Assembly: GCA_022072145.1 (NCBI GenBank)
Contig: JAJVIG010000009.1
Coordinates: 1-64,000, forward strand
DNA: 64,000 bases
Origin: Pseudomonadales bacterium
GTDB taxonomy: Bacteria; Pseudomonadota; Gammaproteobacteria; Pseudomonadales; UBA5518
Direction of reading: 5' to 3'
The notes under the pieces are model-generated. The model was not told the origin of the DNA, made no database searches, and saw only the letters and a list, made by a program, of their open reading frames with translations. A program made the position numbers and the translations under genes. Shown one piece after another: positions 8,838 to 18,457 of this stretch; positions within the stretch are counted from its first letter, which is position 1, and the number at the start of each line of letters is the position of its first letter.

Positions 8838-9440
8838 TCAGCGCACCGTCGGCGAGCCGTACTCGCCCAGGTAGTGCACGGCCGGCTTCGGCCGCTCGGG
8901 AAGTACCGAGTTCAGTTCGTAGACACGCCGGTAACGCGTTTCGCGGATCAGCCAGCGGCCGTCGACCTTCAAGTAGCGGTCCCAGTAGATCGCGGTACCG
9001 GTGGTGAAATGGCGCGAATCGAGCTGCCACATGTTGTCGGCCAGGTACCAGATGCCGGTGGCCTCGTTGTCGCCGAGGATCTGGATCTCGGGGTGATGGC
9101 CGTTGTGGTGGCCGATCGACTGCCGGTGGAACGCGCCGGTGACCGCGCCCAGATACGCGGCCTTGCCGTCGAGCTTCCACTCGTAGGTGCCGCCGATGAA
9201 GTGCACGTAGACCTCGTCGTGGAACAGCTCGGCGAGCTCGGCGAAATTCGCGGTGTCGACGCAGCGGAAATAGGCGTGTTTGAGTTGTCGTATCGCCTCG
9301 ATGTCCATCAGCGTCTGGATGTCTCGTCGCAGCTCCTCGATGCCTCCCTGGCTCACGTTCAGCGGACGCCCGGGCGCGATGCCCATCGCGGCACGGGTCA
9401 GGGTCGGTGTCGGTGTCGGTGTCGGTGCAGATTCGCTCAT
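8838..9440 (-). CDS. SnoaL/NTF2-like protein
   Basis: 200 residues from the ATG complementary to 9438-9440; a longer upstream extension is low in conservation signals. The core from about residue 45 (IEAIRQLKHAYFRCVDTANFAELAELFHDEV) is a SnoaL-like/NTF2 cone fold of the type found in ring-hydroxylating dioxygenase beta subunits, scytalone-dehydratase-like and polyketide-cyclase-like enzymes. A specific reaction cannot be assigned. It ends four bases before the NnrS gene. The N-terminus has four Pro-Thr repeats from a hexanucleotide array and is probably disordered. Confidence 0.75.
   Translation of the reverse strand: MSESAPTPTPTPTLTRAAMGIAPGRPLNVSQGGIEELRRDIQTLMDIEAIRQLKHAYFRCVDTANFAELAELFHDEVYVHFIGGTYEWKLDGKAAYLGAVTGAFHRQSIGHHNGHHPEIQILGDNEATGIWYLADNMWQLDSRHFTTGTAIYWDRYLKVDGRWLIRETRYRRVYELNSVLPERPKPAVHYLGEYGSPTVR
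9403..9426 (-). repeat. Hexanucleotide microsatellite (ACCGAC)4
   Basis: Four perfect GTCGGT units on the plus strand (ACCGAC on the coding strand) encode Pro-Thr repeats near the N-terminus of the NTF2-like protein. Same unit length and copy number as the array at 4807-4830. Confidence 0.8.
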
Positions 9441-9573
9441 GGCGTTCTCCGAGGTCGTTCGTGGTTGCTCTTCGTTCCGGGGGTGATAATAAGACAGGCG
9501 TGGGCAGGGTGCGAGCGTGCACCACCGCCACCTGCGATAATGCCCTTCCATTGGCTCCGTCCGTCGCCATCCC

Positions 9574-10671
9574 ATGCCGAACACCCCGCCCGCGCGCAAG
9601 ATCATCCACTGCGATTGCGACTGCTTCTATGCGGCGGTCGAGATGCGTGACGACCCGGCCCTGGCTGGCTTGCCGTTGGCGGTGGGTGGCAGCGCGGACC
9701 GGCGCGGGGTGATCACGACCTGCAACTACCTGGCGCGTGGCTACGGTGTGCACTCGGCGATGCCGTCGGCGCAGGCGCGGCGCCTGTGTCCCGGGCTGAT
9801 CATCATTCCGCCGGATTTCGCGAAGTACCGCGAGGTCTCCCAACGCATCCGCCGAATCTTCCACGACTACACCGAGCTCGTCGAGCCGCTGTCGCTCGAC
9901 GAGGCTTTTCTCGATGTCAGCGCGGCCGAGGCCTGCCAGGGCAGCGCGACGCTGATCGCGCGCGAGATCCGGCGACGCGTGCGTGCTGAGGTCGGGATCA
10001 CCGTGTCGGCCGGGGTGGCGCCCAACAAGTTTCTGGCCAAGGTCGCCAGTGACTGGAATAAACCCGACGGCGAGTTCGTGGTGCTGCCCGCCGACGTCGG
10101 TCCCTTCGTGGCGGCACTGCCGGTGCGCAGGCTCTGGGGCGTGGGCAAGGCGACCGCGGAGCGGCTGCAGGCGATGGGGGTGACGACGTGCGCGGATCTG
10201 CGGCAGTTCACGCTCGTCGAGCTGGCCCAGCGTTTCGGGCGCTTCGGTCAGCGCATGCACGAGCTCTGCCGGGGCATCGACGAGCGCCCGGTGGTGCCCA
10301 CCCAGCGGCGCAAGTCGCTCAGCGTCGAACGCACCTTCTCCGACGATCTGCGCGGCCATGAGGCATGTGAACGGCAGATGGCCGAATTGCTGCTTGGACT
10401 GCGCTCGCGCCTGCGCCGGGTCACGGACGATTACCTCGTGACGAAGCTGTTCGTGAAGCTCAGGTTTGCCGATTTCCGCACCACGACGGTGGAGTGTGCG
10501 GCGCGCGCGCCCGACGCGCAGCGGGTGGACGAACTGCTGGCGAGCGCGCTGGAGCGAGGCGATCTGCCGGTGCGCCTGCTCGGCGTCGGGGTGCGCTTCG
10601 TCGATTTACGTGACGAAGGCGGAGCCACCCAGCTCGAGCTGTTCGCGGCCGATGCATCGACACCGTCCTGA
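9574..10671 (+). CDS. dinB: DNA polymerase IV (Y family)
   Basis: 365 residues, the usual length for DinB. The N-terminus IIHCDCDCFYAAVEM has the first metal-binding Asp and the steric-gate aromatic region. SLDEAFLDVS carries the other two catalytic carboxylates (Asp-Glu), and RGVITTCNYLARGYGV is the fingers motif. A helix-hairpin-helix region (RRLWGVGKATAERL) and a little-finger domain follow, so the protein looks complete. It performs error-prone translesion synthesis. No convincing LexA operator was found in the 133-base upstream gap. A macro-domain gene and an OsmC gene follow on the same strand. Confidence 0.95.
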   Translation: MPNTPPARKIIHCDCDCFYAAVEMRDDPALAGLPLAVGGSADRRGVITTCNYLARGYGVHSAMPSAQARRLCPGLIIIPPDFAKYREVSQRIRRIFHDYTELVEPLSLDEAFLDVSAAEACQGSATLIAREIRRRVRAEVGITVSAGVAPNKFLAKVASDWNKPDGEFVVLPADVGPFVAALPVRRLWGVGKATAERLQAMGVTTCADLRQFTLVELAQRFGRFGQRMHELCRGIDERPVVPTQRRKSLSVERTFSDDLRGHEACERQMAELLLGLRSRLRRVTDDYLVTKLFVKLRFADFRTTTVECAARAPDAQRVDELLASALERGDLPVRLLGVGVRFVDLRDEGGATQLELFAADASTPS

Positions 10672-10695
10672 GGCGGGCACCGCGCGGCGTTTTCG

Positions 10696-10703
10696 TATAT
10701 TAT
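10696..10703 (+). promoter_or_regulatory. Putative -10 region for the macro-domain gene
   Basis: TATATTAT lies 55-63 bases before the macro-domain start in an otherwise GC-rich gap. No good -35 hexamer was recognised, so this is suggestive only. Confidence 0.35.
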
Positions 10704-10758
10704 GAACATCTGATGGAGCCGGCCTTTGGTCGGAAGATCGTTCACAACCGGAGGCATC

Positions 10759-11244
10759 ATGATCAAGGAAGTACAGGGGGATATCCTGCTCAGCGGAGCG
10801 AACGCGATCGCGCACGGGGTTTCGCCCAACGACAATTTCGGGCAGGGATTGGCGCTGGCGCTGCGCGAACGGTGGCCGTCGCTGTACAAGGACTTCCGCC
10901 ATTACTGCCAGACCGCACACCCGAAGGCCGGCGAGGCGTGGGTGTGGGGTGCGGCGGACGGCCGCCGCATCGTTAACCTGATGACGCAGGAAGCCGCCTA
11001 CGGCCACGGCGAGAAGCCCGGGCAAGCCACGCTGCCGAACGTCAATCATGCGCTACGCGCGCTGCATCGCATCGTGCTCGAGGAGAAGTTCAGCAGCCTG
11101 GCACTGCCGCGGCTCGCCACCGGCGTCGGCCGTCTCGAGTGGGACGATGTGCGCGCGCTCGTCGATGAACATCTGGGCGGGCTCGCCATTCCGGTGTACG
11201 TCTACACGCGTTACGAGAAGGGCGTGAGGGCGGTCGAGAACTGA
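10759..11244 (+). CDS. Macro domain (ADP-ribose-binding) protein
   Basis: 161 residues from ATG 10759, which follows GGAGG by five bases; an upstream in-frame start at 10726 lacks a site. The fold signature is IKEVQGDILLSGANAIAHGVSPN at the start, then a central nucleotide-binding loop and LPRLATGVGRLEW near 120, as in Poa1p/macro-domain ADP-ribose phosphatases and ADP-ribosyl-ester hydrolases. Expected role: binding or removing ADP-ribose from metabolites or macromolecules, in the cytosol. It lies 87 bases after dinB and 22 before an OsmC gene. Confidence 0.85.
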   Translation: MIKEVQGDILLSGANAIAHGVSPNDNFGQGLALALRERWPSLYKDFRHYCQTAHPKAGEAWVWGAADGRRIVNLMTQEAAYGHGEKPGQATLPNVNHALRALHRIVLEEKFSSLALPRLATGVGRLEWDDVRALVDEHLGGLAIPVYVYTRYEKGVRAVEN

Positions 11245-11266
11245 TCGCCCGCAGGGAGGATATGGC

Positions 11267-11701
11267 ATGCATCCCTTTCCGCATCGCTACGTCGTCAACG
11301 CGCTGACCACGCCTGGCAGCACGGTCACCGTCCGCAGCCCGGACCTCGAAGACATCCAGAGCACGGCACCGCCGGAGTTCAACGGCCCGCCCGGCAACTG
11401 GTCTCCCGAGACCCTGTTCGTGGCGGCTGTCGCGGATTGCTTCGTGCTCAGTTTCCGCGCCGTGGCGAACGCGTCGCGGCTCGACTGGAGCGAAATCGAT
11501 TGCGGGGCGGCAGGCCTGCTCGATCGCACCGACGAAGGATTGTGGTTCACGCACATCGAGTTGCAGGTGAGGCTGCGCGTCCCGTCGGGAACCGATCCCC
11601 ACCGGGCCGCGCGCCTGCTCGAGAAGGCGGAGCAGAGTTGCCTGGTGTCGAAATCCCTGCGCTCGAAGGTGGCGCTGCACACCGAAGTGACGGTGGGCTA
11701 G
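11267..11701 (+). CDS. OsmC/Ohr family peroxiredoxin-like protein
   Basis: 144 residues. The two redox Cys of the OsmC family are present: VADCFVLSF near residue 60 and EQSCLVSKS near 125, with the family's NWSPETLFVAA segment before the first. OsmC/Ohr proteins reduce organic hydroperoxides with dithiols. GGAGG lies about ten bases before ATG 11267. Its stop codon TAG overlaps the stop of the convergent DUF2505 gene within the tetranucleotide CTAG at 11698-11701, so transcription of each gene runs into the other. Confidence 0.87.
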   Translation: MHPFPHRYVVNALTTPGSTVTVRSPDLEDIQSTAPPEFNGPPGNWSPETLFVAAVADCFVLSFRAVANASRLDWSEIDCGAAGLLDRTDEGLWFTHIELQVRLRVPSGTDPHRAARLLEKAEQSCLVSKSLRSKVALHTEVTVG

Positions 11702-12174
11702 CCGAGCATGCCGGCCAGATAATCCAGTTCAGCACGCGTGCTGGCCTCGATCTGGCCGAGGAAGAAGCTCTCCACGCGCCGCCCGAGCAACGGTATGGGG
11801 GCACGCACCGTGAACCGGACGCTGTAGATGCAGCCGCCCGTGGGTTCGGGGCGAAGCTGAAGCTCGGATTCGACGGTCACGGGCTGCCCGCGCAGCGTCA
11901 GTACGGCGCGTCCTGCCCGGCTTGTGCCGCGCGCCGACCAGCGTTCCACGATCTCGAGCGTCTGCTGGCTCTGCAGCAGCGGCGACAGGAAAGCAGGCAC
12001 ACCGCGCTCGACCTCGCGCGTGAGCGTGATCACGACCTGCTCGTCGTCGTCCTCGACGGTGCAGTCCGCTGCCAGTTCGCCGAGCGCCAACGAACGCTCC
12101 ACCAGGAAGTCGGCGTTGCTGAGCAGTCCGAACACGCGATCCGCGCCCGCCTTGAAGTGGTACTCGATAGCCAT
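11698..12174 (-). CDS. DUF2505 (SRPBCC-like) protein
   Basis: 158 residues from the ATG complementary to 12172-12174. The sequence begins AIEYHFKAGADRVFGLLSNADFL and continues through an alternating beta pattern typical of the DUF2505/START-like fold, a hydrophobic-ligand-binding cup. No catalytic residues are evident. It is 43 bases downstream of a ketosynthase gene on the same strand, so a role linked to fatty-acyl metabolism is possible but speculative. It overlaps the OsmC stop by four bases, tail to tail. Confidence 0.75.
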   Translation of the reverse strand: MAIEYHFKAGADRVFGLLSNADFLVERSLALGELAADCTVEDDDEQVVITLTREVERGVPAFLSPLLQSQQTLEIVERWSARGTSRAGRAVLTLRGQPVTVESELQLRPEPTGGCIYSVRFTVRAPIPLLGRRVESFFLGQIEASTRAELDYLAGMLG

Positions 12175-12217
12175 CCCGCGCGATCCGTGTTCCTTGCTCC
12201 GAATGGATTCTAGCCGA

Positions 12218-13342
<1,125 letters not shown>

Positions 13343-13482
13343 CTGCCGCTCCCGCGTCCCGTACCGTTGGCGCGGCGATTGTACGGCATGCACGGCGTTT
13401 GCGTACGCGCAAACCGGGCCCCGATGATCCTGCGCCCGCATCCCGACCGTGCCGGCGTGCCGTTCGGGACCCATCCCCGCAG

Positions 13483-13535
13483 GTTCGGCCTGTGGCCGAA
13501 CAGGGATCGCGCGAATGTCCGGGCAGAGCCCGGAC

Positions 13536-13539
<4 letters not shown>
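13483..13539. repeat. REP/BIME-like pair 1 (pntB 3' end)
   Basis: Two palindromes: GTTCGGCC-TGT-GGCCGAAC (13483-13501) and GTCCGGGC-AGA-GCCCGGAC (13517-13535), the second followed by CTAC. The CTA at 13536-13538 is the reverse-complement TAG stop of pntB. The left flank reads GCAG, not GTAG. Confidence 0.9.
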
Positions 13540-14894
<1,355 letters not shown>

Positions 14895-14898
14895 GATC

Positions 14899-15192
14899 TC
14901 ACTTGCCTCCCGGCTTCTTCTTGAACATCGCGAGCATGCGGTCCGTGACGACGTAGCCGCCGATCACGTTGATCGTGGCGAGCGCGACCGCCGAGGTGGC
15001 GAGCACGGCCGTCAGCGTCTCGTGCTGGGGCAGCGTCGTGGAGGAGACCAGCGCGCCCACCAGCGTGATTCCGGAGATCGCGTTGGAGCCGGACATCAGC
15101 GGCGTGTGCAGTGTCGAGGGCACCTTGTTGATCAGCTCGAAGCCGAGAAATATCGAAAGCAGCAGGATGAACGTCAGGTATACGGGTTCCAC
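14899..15192 (-). CDS. pntAB: NAD(P) transhydrogenase subunit alpha, membrane part
   Basis: 97 residues from GTG. Three hydrophobic segments and the NAISGITLVGAL motif identify the membrane portion of PntA, encoded as a separate gene as in Rhodospirillum-type systems. It forms the proton channel with the PntB helices. The gene sits 10 bases after pntAA and four before pntB, so the three form a tightly packed operon. Confidence 0.92.
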   Translation of the reverse strand: MEPVYLTFILLLSIFLGFELINKVPSTLHTPLMSGSNAISGITLVGALVSSTTLPQHETLTAVLATSAVALATINVIGGYVVTDRMLAMFKKKPGGK

Positions 15193-15202
15193 GCGGCGGC
15201 CC

Positions 15203-16336
15203 TCAGCGCTTCAGGTTCTTGATGGTCTGGTTCACGATCGCACCGTCGTGCGTGATCACGCAGCCCTGGATGATGTCGTCCTCGAAGTTCAGCACCATCC
15301 GCTTCTCTTCCTTGTGCCAGAACTCCTCGATCAGGTTGTGCAGGTTCGAGGAATACATCTGGCTGGCGTCGCGCGCGACGTGGTTGGCCCAGTTGCCGTC
15401 GCCGATGATCGTGACGCCGTTCTCCACCACCGTCCGGCCGGCCACCGAGCCCTCGACGTTGCCGCCGGTCTCGGCCGCCATGTCGACGATCACGCTGCCC
15501 GGGCGCATGCCCGCGACCATGTCGCGCGTGACCAGCACCGGTGGCTTGCGCCCGAATACCTGCGCGGTGGTGATCACGACGTCGGACTCGGCGATCTGCC
15601 TGGCCTGGCCCTGCTTCTGCAGTTCCAGCTGCTCCGCGGTGAGTTGCACCGCGTAGCCGTCCCTGGTCTGTCCGGTCTCGCCGAGGTCGATGTGCAGGAA
15701 CTTCGCTCCCAGCGACTGTACCTGCTCGGCGACCACCGAGCGCGTGTCGAAGGCCACGACCTTCGCGCCCAGGCGCCGCGCGGTGGCGATCGCCTGCAGG
15801 CCGGCGACGCCGGCGCCGATCACGAACACGTTGGCCGGCTTCAGCGTTCCGGCTGGCGTCATCATCATCGGCAGGATGCGTGGCAGGCGCGAGGCGGCCA
15901 GCAGCACCATCACATAGCCGGCGAGGTTCGCCTGCGAGCTCAGCGCGTCCATCTTCTGGGAGCGCGTGGTGCGCGGAATCATCTCCATGCTGATCGCGCT
16001 GATGCCGGCCGTCGCGAAGGCATCGATCAGCGCCGGTTCATTGAACGGATCCAGATAGCTGACATGGATCGCGCCACGCTTGAGCATGGCGATCTCCTCG
16101 AGCGGCGGCTTGTGCAGCCGCAGCACCAGGTCGGCGCGCGACAGCAACTCGCGGCGGTCGGTGGCGACGCGTGCGCCCGCGGCCTCGTAATCGGCGTCCG
16201 CGTGTCCGGCACCCGCACCCAGCCCCGATTCGATCACCACCTCGGCGCCGGCGCGTACCAGCTTCTGTACGCTCGCGGGTATCAGTGCGGCGCGGTTCTC
16301 TCCCGGCATCAGTTCTCGTGGAACGCCTGTCAGCAT
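15203..16336 (-). CDS. pntAA: NAD(P) transhydrogenase subunit alpha, NAD(H)-binding part
   Basis: 377 residues. The first domain resembles alanine dehydrogenase (GVPRELMPGENRAALIP at the start), and a Rossmann motif VIGAGVAGLQAIATARRLGA marks NAD(H) binding in domain I. It ends before the membrane segments, which are encoded by pntAB. GGAG lies eight bases before ATG 16336. With pntAB and pntB it makes the proton-driven NADPH-generating transhydrogenase. Confidence 0.95.
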   Translation of the reverse strand: MLTGVPRELMPGENRAALIPASVQKLVRAGAEVVIESGLGAGAGHADADYEAAGARVATDRRELLSRADLVLRLHKPPLEEIAMLKRGAIHVSYLDPFNEPALIDAFATAGISAISMEMIPRTTRSQKMDALSSQANLAGYVMVLLAASRLPRILPMMMTPAGTLKPANVFVIGAGVAGLQAIATARRLGAKVVAFDTRSVVAEQVQSLGAKFLHIDLGETGQTRDGYAVQLTAEQLELQKQGQARQIAESDVVITTAQVFGRKPPVLVTRDMVAGMRPGSVIVDMAAETGGNVEGSVAGRTVVENGVTIIGDGNWANHVARDASQMYSSNLHNLIEEFWHKEEKRMVLNFEDDIIQGCVITHDGAIVNQTIKNLKR

Positions 16337-16464
16337 GCGCTGTCTCCTGGTCTTCGTTCGGTGTGGCGGCGCCGACGGTGCCGGTCGCCTGCCGGTTTGT
16401 TCCGGATTATACGCATGGATCCGGTGCCGGATTCACCCGGGGGGATGATTTCCCGTCCCGGGGC

Positions 16465-18084
16465 TCAGTAGCGCCGCAAACGCAGGATGCTGCCGTCGCG
16501 GTCGACACTGAGGTAGATCGCATCGTCCGCATCGACCGCCACACCGGTCAACGCTCCGCCCGTGGTGTGGTCGGCGAGTCCGGCGATGCCGAGCGGCAAC
16601 TCGTTGGCGATCGTGTCGACGTCGCCGGTGCGCGGATCGAGCAGCACCAGCCGTTGCTTCCCGGTCTCGGCTATCGCCAGCGTACCGTCGGACAGTGCGG
16701 CGATACCCTCGGGTCGCGCGAGTCCGGAGGCGAGCGCGCGGCGGCTGCCGTCGTTCCCCAGCAGCAGCACGCGTCCGGCGGCAGACTCGGTGAGCGCGTA
16801 GCCGTCGCGGGTCATCGCGAGTCCTCCCGGTTCGTCGAAGCCGCTCGCCAGCACTCGGCGTGCGTTCACGTCCTGCGCATCCAGCAGCACGAGACGGCCT
16901 CCGTCGGCCGCCTCGGCGACCACGACGTGGCCGGGGTCCGGCATCGCGAGTGCGCGCGGTCTCGCCAGTGGAGACCAGCGCGCCACGACCGCCGCGGTCG
17001 CGGTGTCGCGCAGTTGCAGGATCCCGCTCTCCGGGCTCGCGGTGGCGAGGCGCGTGCCGGCAGCTGCCGCGAGCAGCGGAAAGCCCGAATCGTTCAGTGA
17101 GCGGCTGACGTCGCCCACGCGGCCCGAGGCCAGGTCGACCGCCGCGATGCTGAAGGTGTCGGCGACGTAGAGCGTCGGTCCCGACACCGCGATCCCGGCC
17201 GGGAGCGTGAGCGGGCTCGACAGCACGGTGCGCACCGCGCCGCCGTCGAGGTCTACCTCGTAGATCGCGTTGTCCGCCATGTTGGTCACGAACAGGCGGT
17301 CATCGGTGCTGAAGGCGAGGTTGTCCAGGTTGGCGGGTGCCGTGGCGACGAGTTCGCGGCGCCTGGATGCGGTGTCGATGCGGAAGATCTCGCCGGTCTC
17401 GTTGTCGATCGCGAACAGGCGCCCCCGCGAGTCGAAGTTCGCCGCCGCCGGCTGTGTCATGCCCTCGGCGACCACCTCGAGCGCGCCGCCGTCGACATCG
17501 ATGCACACGATCTGGCCGCGGAACCACAGCGGTCCGCACAGCCGGCCGTCGGGGCCGAAGTCGAAGCCGTTCAGTCCGCCCAGATCGCGCCGCACCAGCC
17601 GTGGTTCGCGTTGACCCGTGGTATCGAACTCCCACAGCGCGTCGCCGAGGAATACCTGGGTGCCGAACAGCCGCCCACGCGCATCGAGCGCCAGCGAATT
17701 GAGCCCCGGCAGCCCGCGGCCGAGCACGCGCAGCGTGCCGTCCGGTGCGCGTGCGTTCATCGTGCCTTGCGAGAAGCCGGTCCAGTACATGGTGCCGTCG
17801 GGGCCGAACTCGACATCGTCGGCCTCACCCTGCGGCGGCGGTACCAGCACTTCGCTGGCACCGGTCTCGGGATCGACGCGGTACAGCGCCTTTCCCATCA
17901 CGCTGCCGACGTGGATCATGCCGTCGGGTCCGAACGCGAGCCCGTGGATGCCGCGCAGAGGCGAGCCGGGGACCAGCACCTCGCGTTGCCATGCCTCCTG
18001 CCCGCCGGAGGCCGGCATGCAGGCAAGGAGTGCTGCACCAAGGGCAGCCGAGCGCAGCAGGGGTGAATCGATGCGGAGCATCAT
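16465..18084 (-). CDS. Secreted beta-propeller protein (SMP-30/NHL-like)
   Basis: 539 residues from the first of two adjacent ATGs (MMLRIDS), preceded by GGGAGA. A signal peptide of about 25 residues ends near MPASGGQ, so a periplasmic or outer-membrane-associated location is likely. The rest consists of repeated propeller blades: IHGLAFGPDGMIHVG, ADDVEFGPDGTMYWTG, LNSLALDARGRLFG, LNGFDFGPDGRLCG and more, enough for two propellers. Similar repeats occur in SMP-30, NHL and vgb lyase proteins. No catalytic assignment is possible. Upstream lies a repeat-rich 369-base gap. Confidence 0.7.
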   Translation of the reverse strand: MMLRIDSPLLRSAALGAALLACMPASGGQEAWQREVLVPGSPLRGIHGLAFGPDGMIHVGSVMGKALYRVDPETGASEVLVPPPQGEADDVEFGPDGTMYWTGFSQGTMNARAPDGTLRVLGRGLPGLNSLALDARGRLFGTQVFLGDALWEFDTTGQREPRLVRRDLGGLNGFDFGPDGRLCGPLWFRGQIVCIDVDGGALEVVAEGMTQPAAANFDSRGRLFAIDNETGEIFRIDTASRRRELVATAPANLDNLAFSTDDRLFVTNMADNAIYEVDLDGGAVRTVLSSPLTLPAGIAVSGPTLYVADTFSIAAVDLASGRVGDVSRSLNDSGFPLLAAAAGTRLATASPESGILQLRDTATAAVVARWSPLARPRALAMPDPGHVVVAEAADGGRLVLLDAQDVNARRVLASGFDEPGGLAMTRDGYALTESAAGRVLLLGNDGSRRALASGLARPEGIAALSDGTLAIAETGKQRLVLLDPRTGDVDTIANELPLGIAGLADHTTGGALTGVAVDADDAIYLSVDRDGSILRLRRY

Positions 18085-18232
18085 GCGGTATCTCCCGTCC
18101 ATTGTTGGTCTTGTCTCGTATTCGGGGGACGCAGCCGCGGCGCGCCGTGTTGCGCGGCCAAGCATAGGGGGCATCCCGCGGTGGTGAAAAGCCCCGGCCG
18201 TCCGCGCCGTGTCCGGACGATGTCCGGTGCAG

Positions 18233-18285
18233 GTTCGGCCTGTGGCCGAACCGGGGGCGCACGCATGTCCGGGCACAGCCCGGAC
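18233..18285. repeat. REP/BIME-like pair 2
   Basis: Palindromes GTTCGGCC-TGT-GGCCGAAC (18233-18251) and GTCCGGGC-ACA-GCCCGGAC (18267-18285). The right edge reads CGCG, not CTAC, and no gene ends here; this is the only site with no stop codon at its edge. Confidence 0.9.
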
Positions 18286-18298
18286 CGCGCGATGCCCG

Positions 18299-18382
18299 TC
18301 GCACGCCGCACGCCGCACGCAGCACGTCGCACGTCGCACGCCGCACGCAGCACGTCGCACGTCGCACGCAGCACGTCGGACG
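18299..18382. repeat. Heptanucleotide minisatellite, 12 units
   Basis: Twelve consecutive 7-bp units of form NNGCACG (NN = TC, CC or CA; the last unit is TCGGACG). Units recur in a higher-order pattern (CA-TC-TC-CC, then CA-TC-TC), suggesting duplication of multi-unit blocks. It lies between two REP-like pairs. Confidence 0.9.
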
Positions 18383-18397
18383 TGCACAACGTCGGGC

Positions 18398-18457
18398 GTA
18401 GGTTCGGCCTGTGGCCGAACAGGGGCGCACGATTGTCCGGGCACAGCCCGGACCTAC
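18398..18457. repeat. REP/BIME-like pair 3 (aldehyde dehydrogenase 3' end)
   Basis: GTAG, then GTTCGGCC-TGT-GGCCGAAC (18402-18420), a 14-base linker, GTCCGGGC-ACA-GCCCGGAC (18435-18453) and CTAC. This is the most complete copy. CTA 18454-18456 is the stop codon of the aldehyde dehydrogenase. Confidence 0.92.

Larger units (their letters stand above)
18085..18453. other. Repeat-filled intergenic region
   Basis: 369 bases without a gene between the propeller gene and the aldehyde dehydrogenase, both on the minus strand. It holds two REP-like pairs (18233-18285 and 18398-18457) separated by a heptanucleotide minisatellite (18299-18382). Open frames cross it, but their translations are purely repetitive (His-Ala-Ala-Arg-type) and are not considered genes. 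Confidence 0.8.

Noticed and set aside
18299..18382. Open frames through the heptamer array (His/Arg/Ala-rich protein)
   Set aside because: The period 7 is not a multiple of 3 and translation is just the repeat in rotating frames. No ribosome-binding site.
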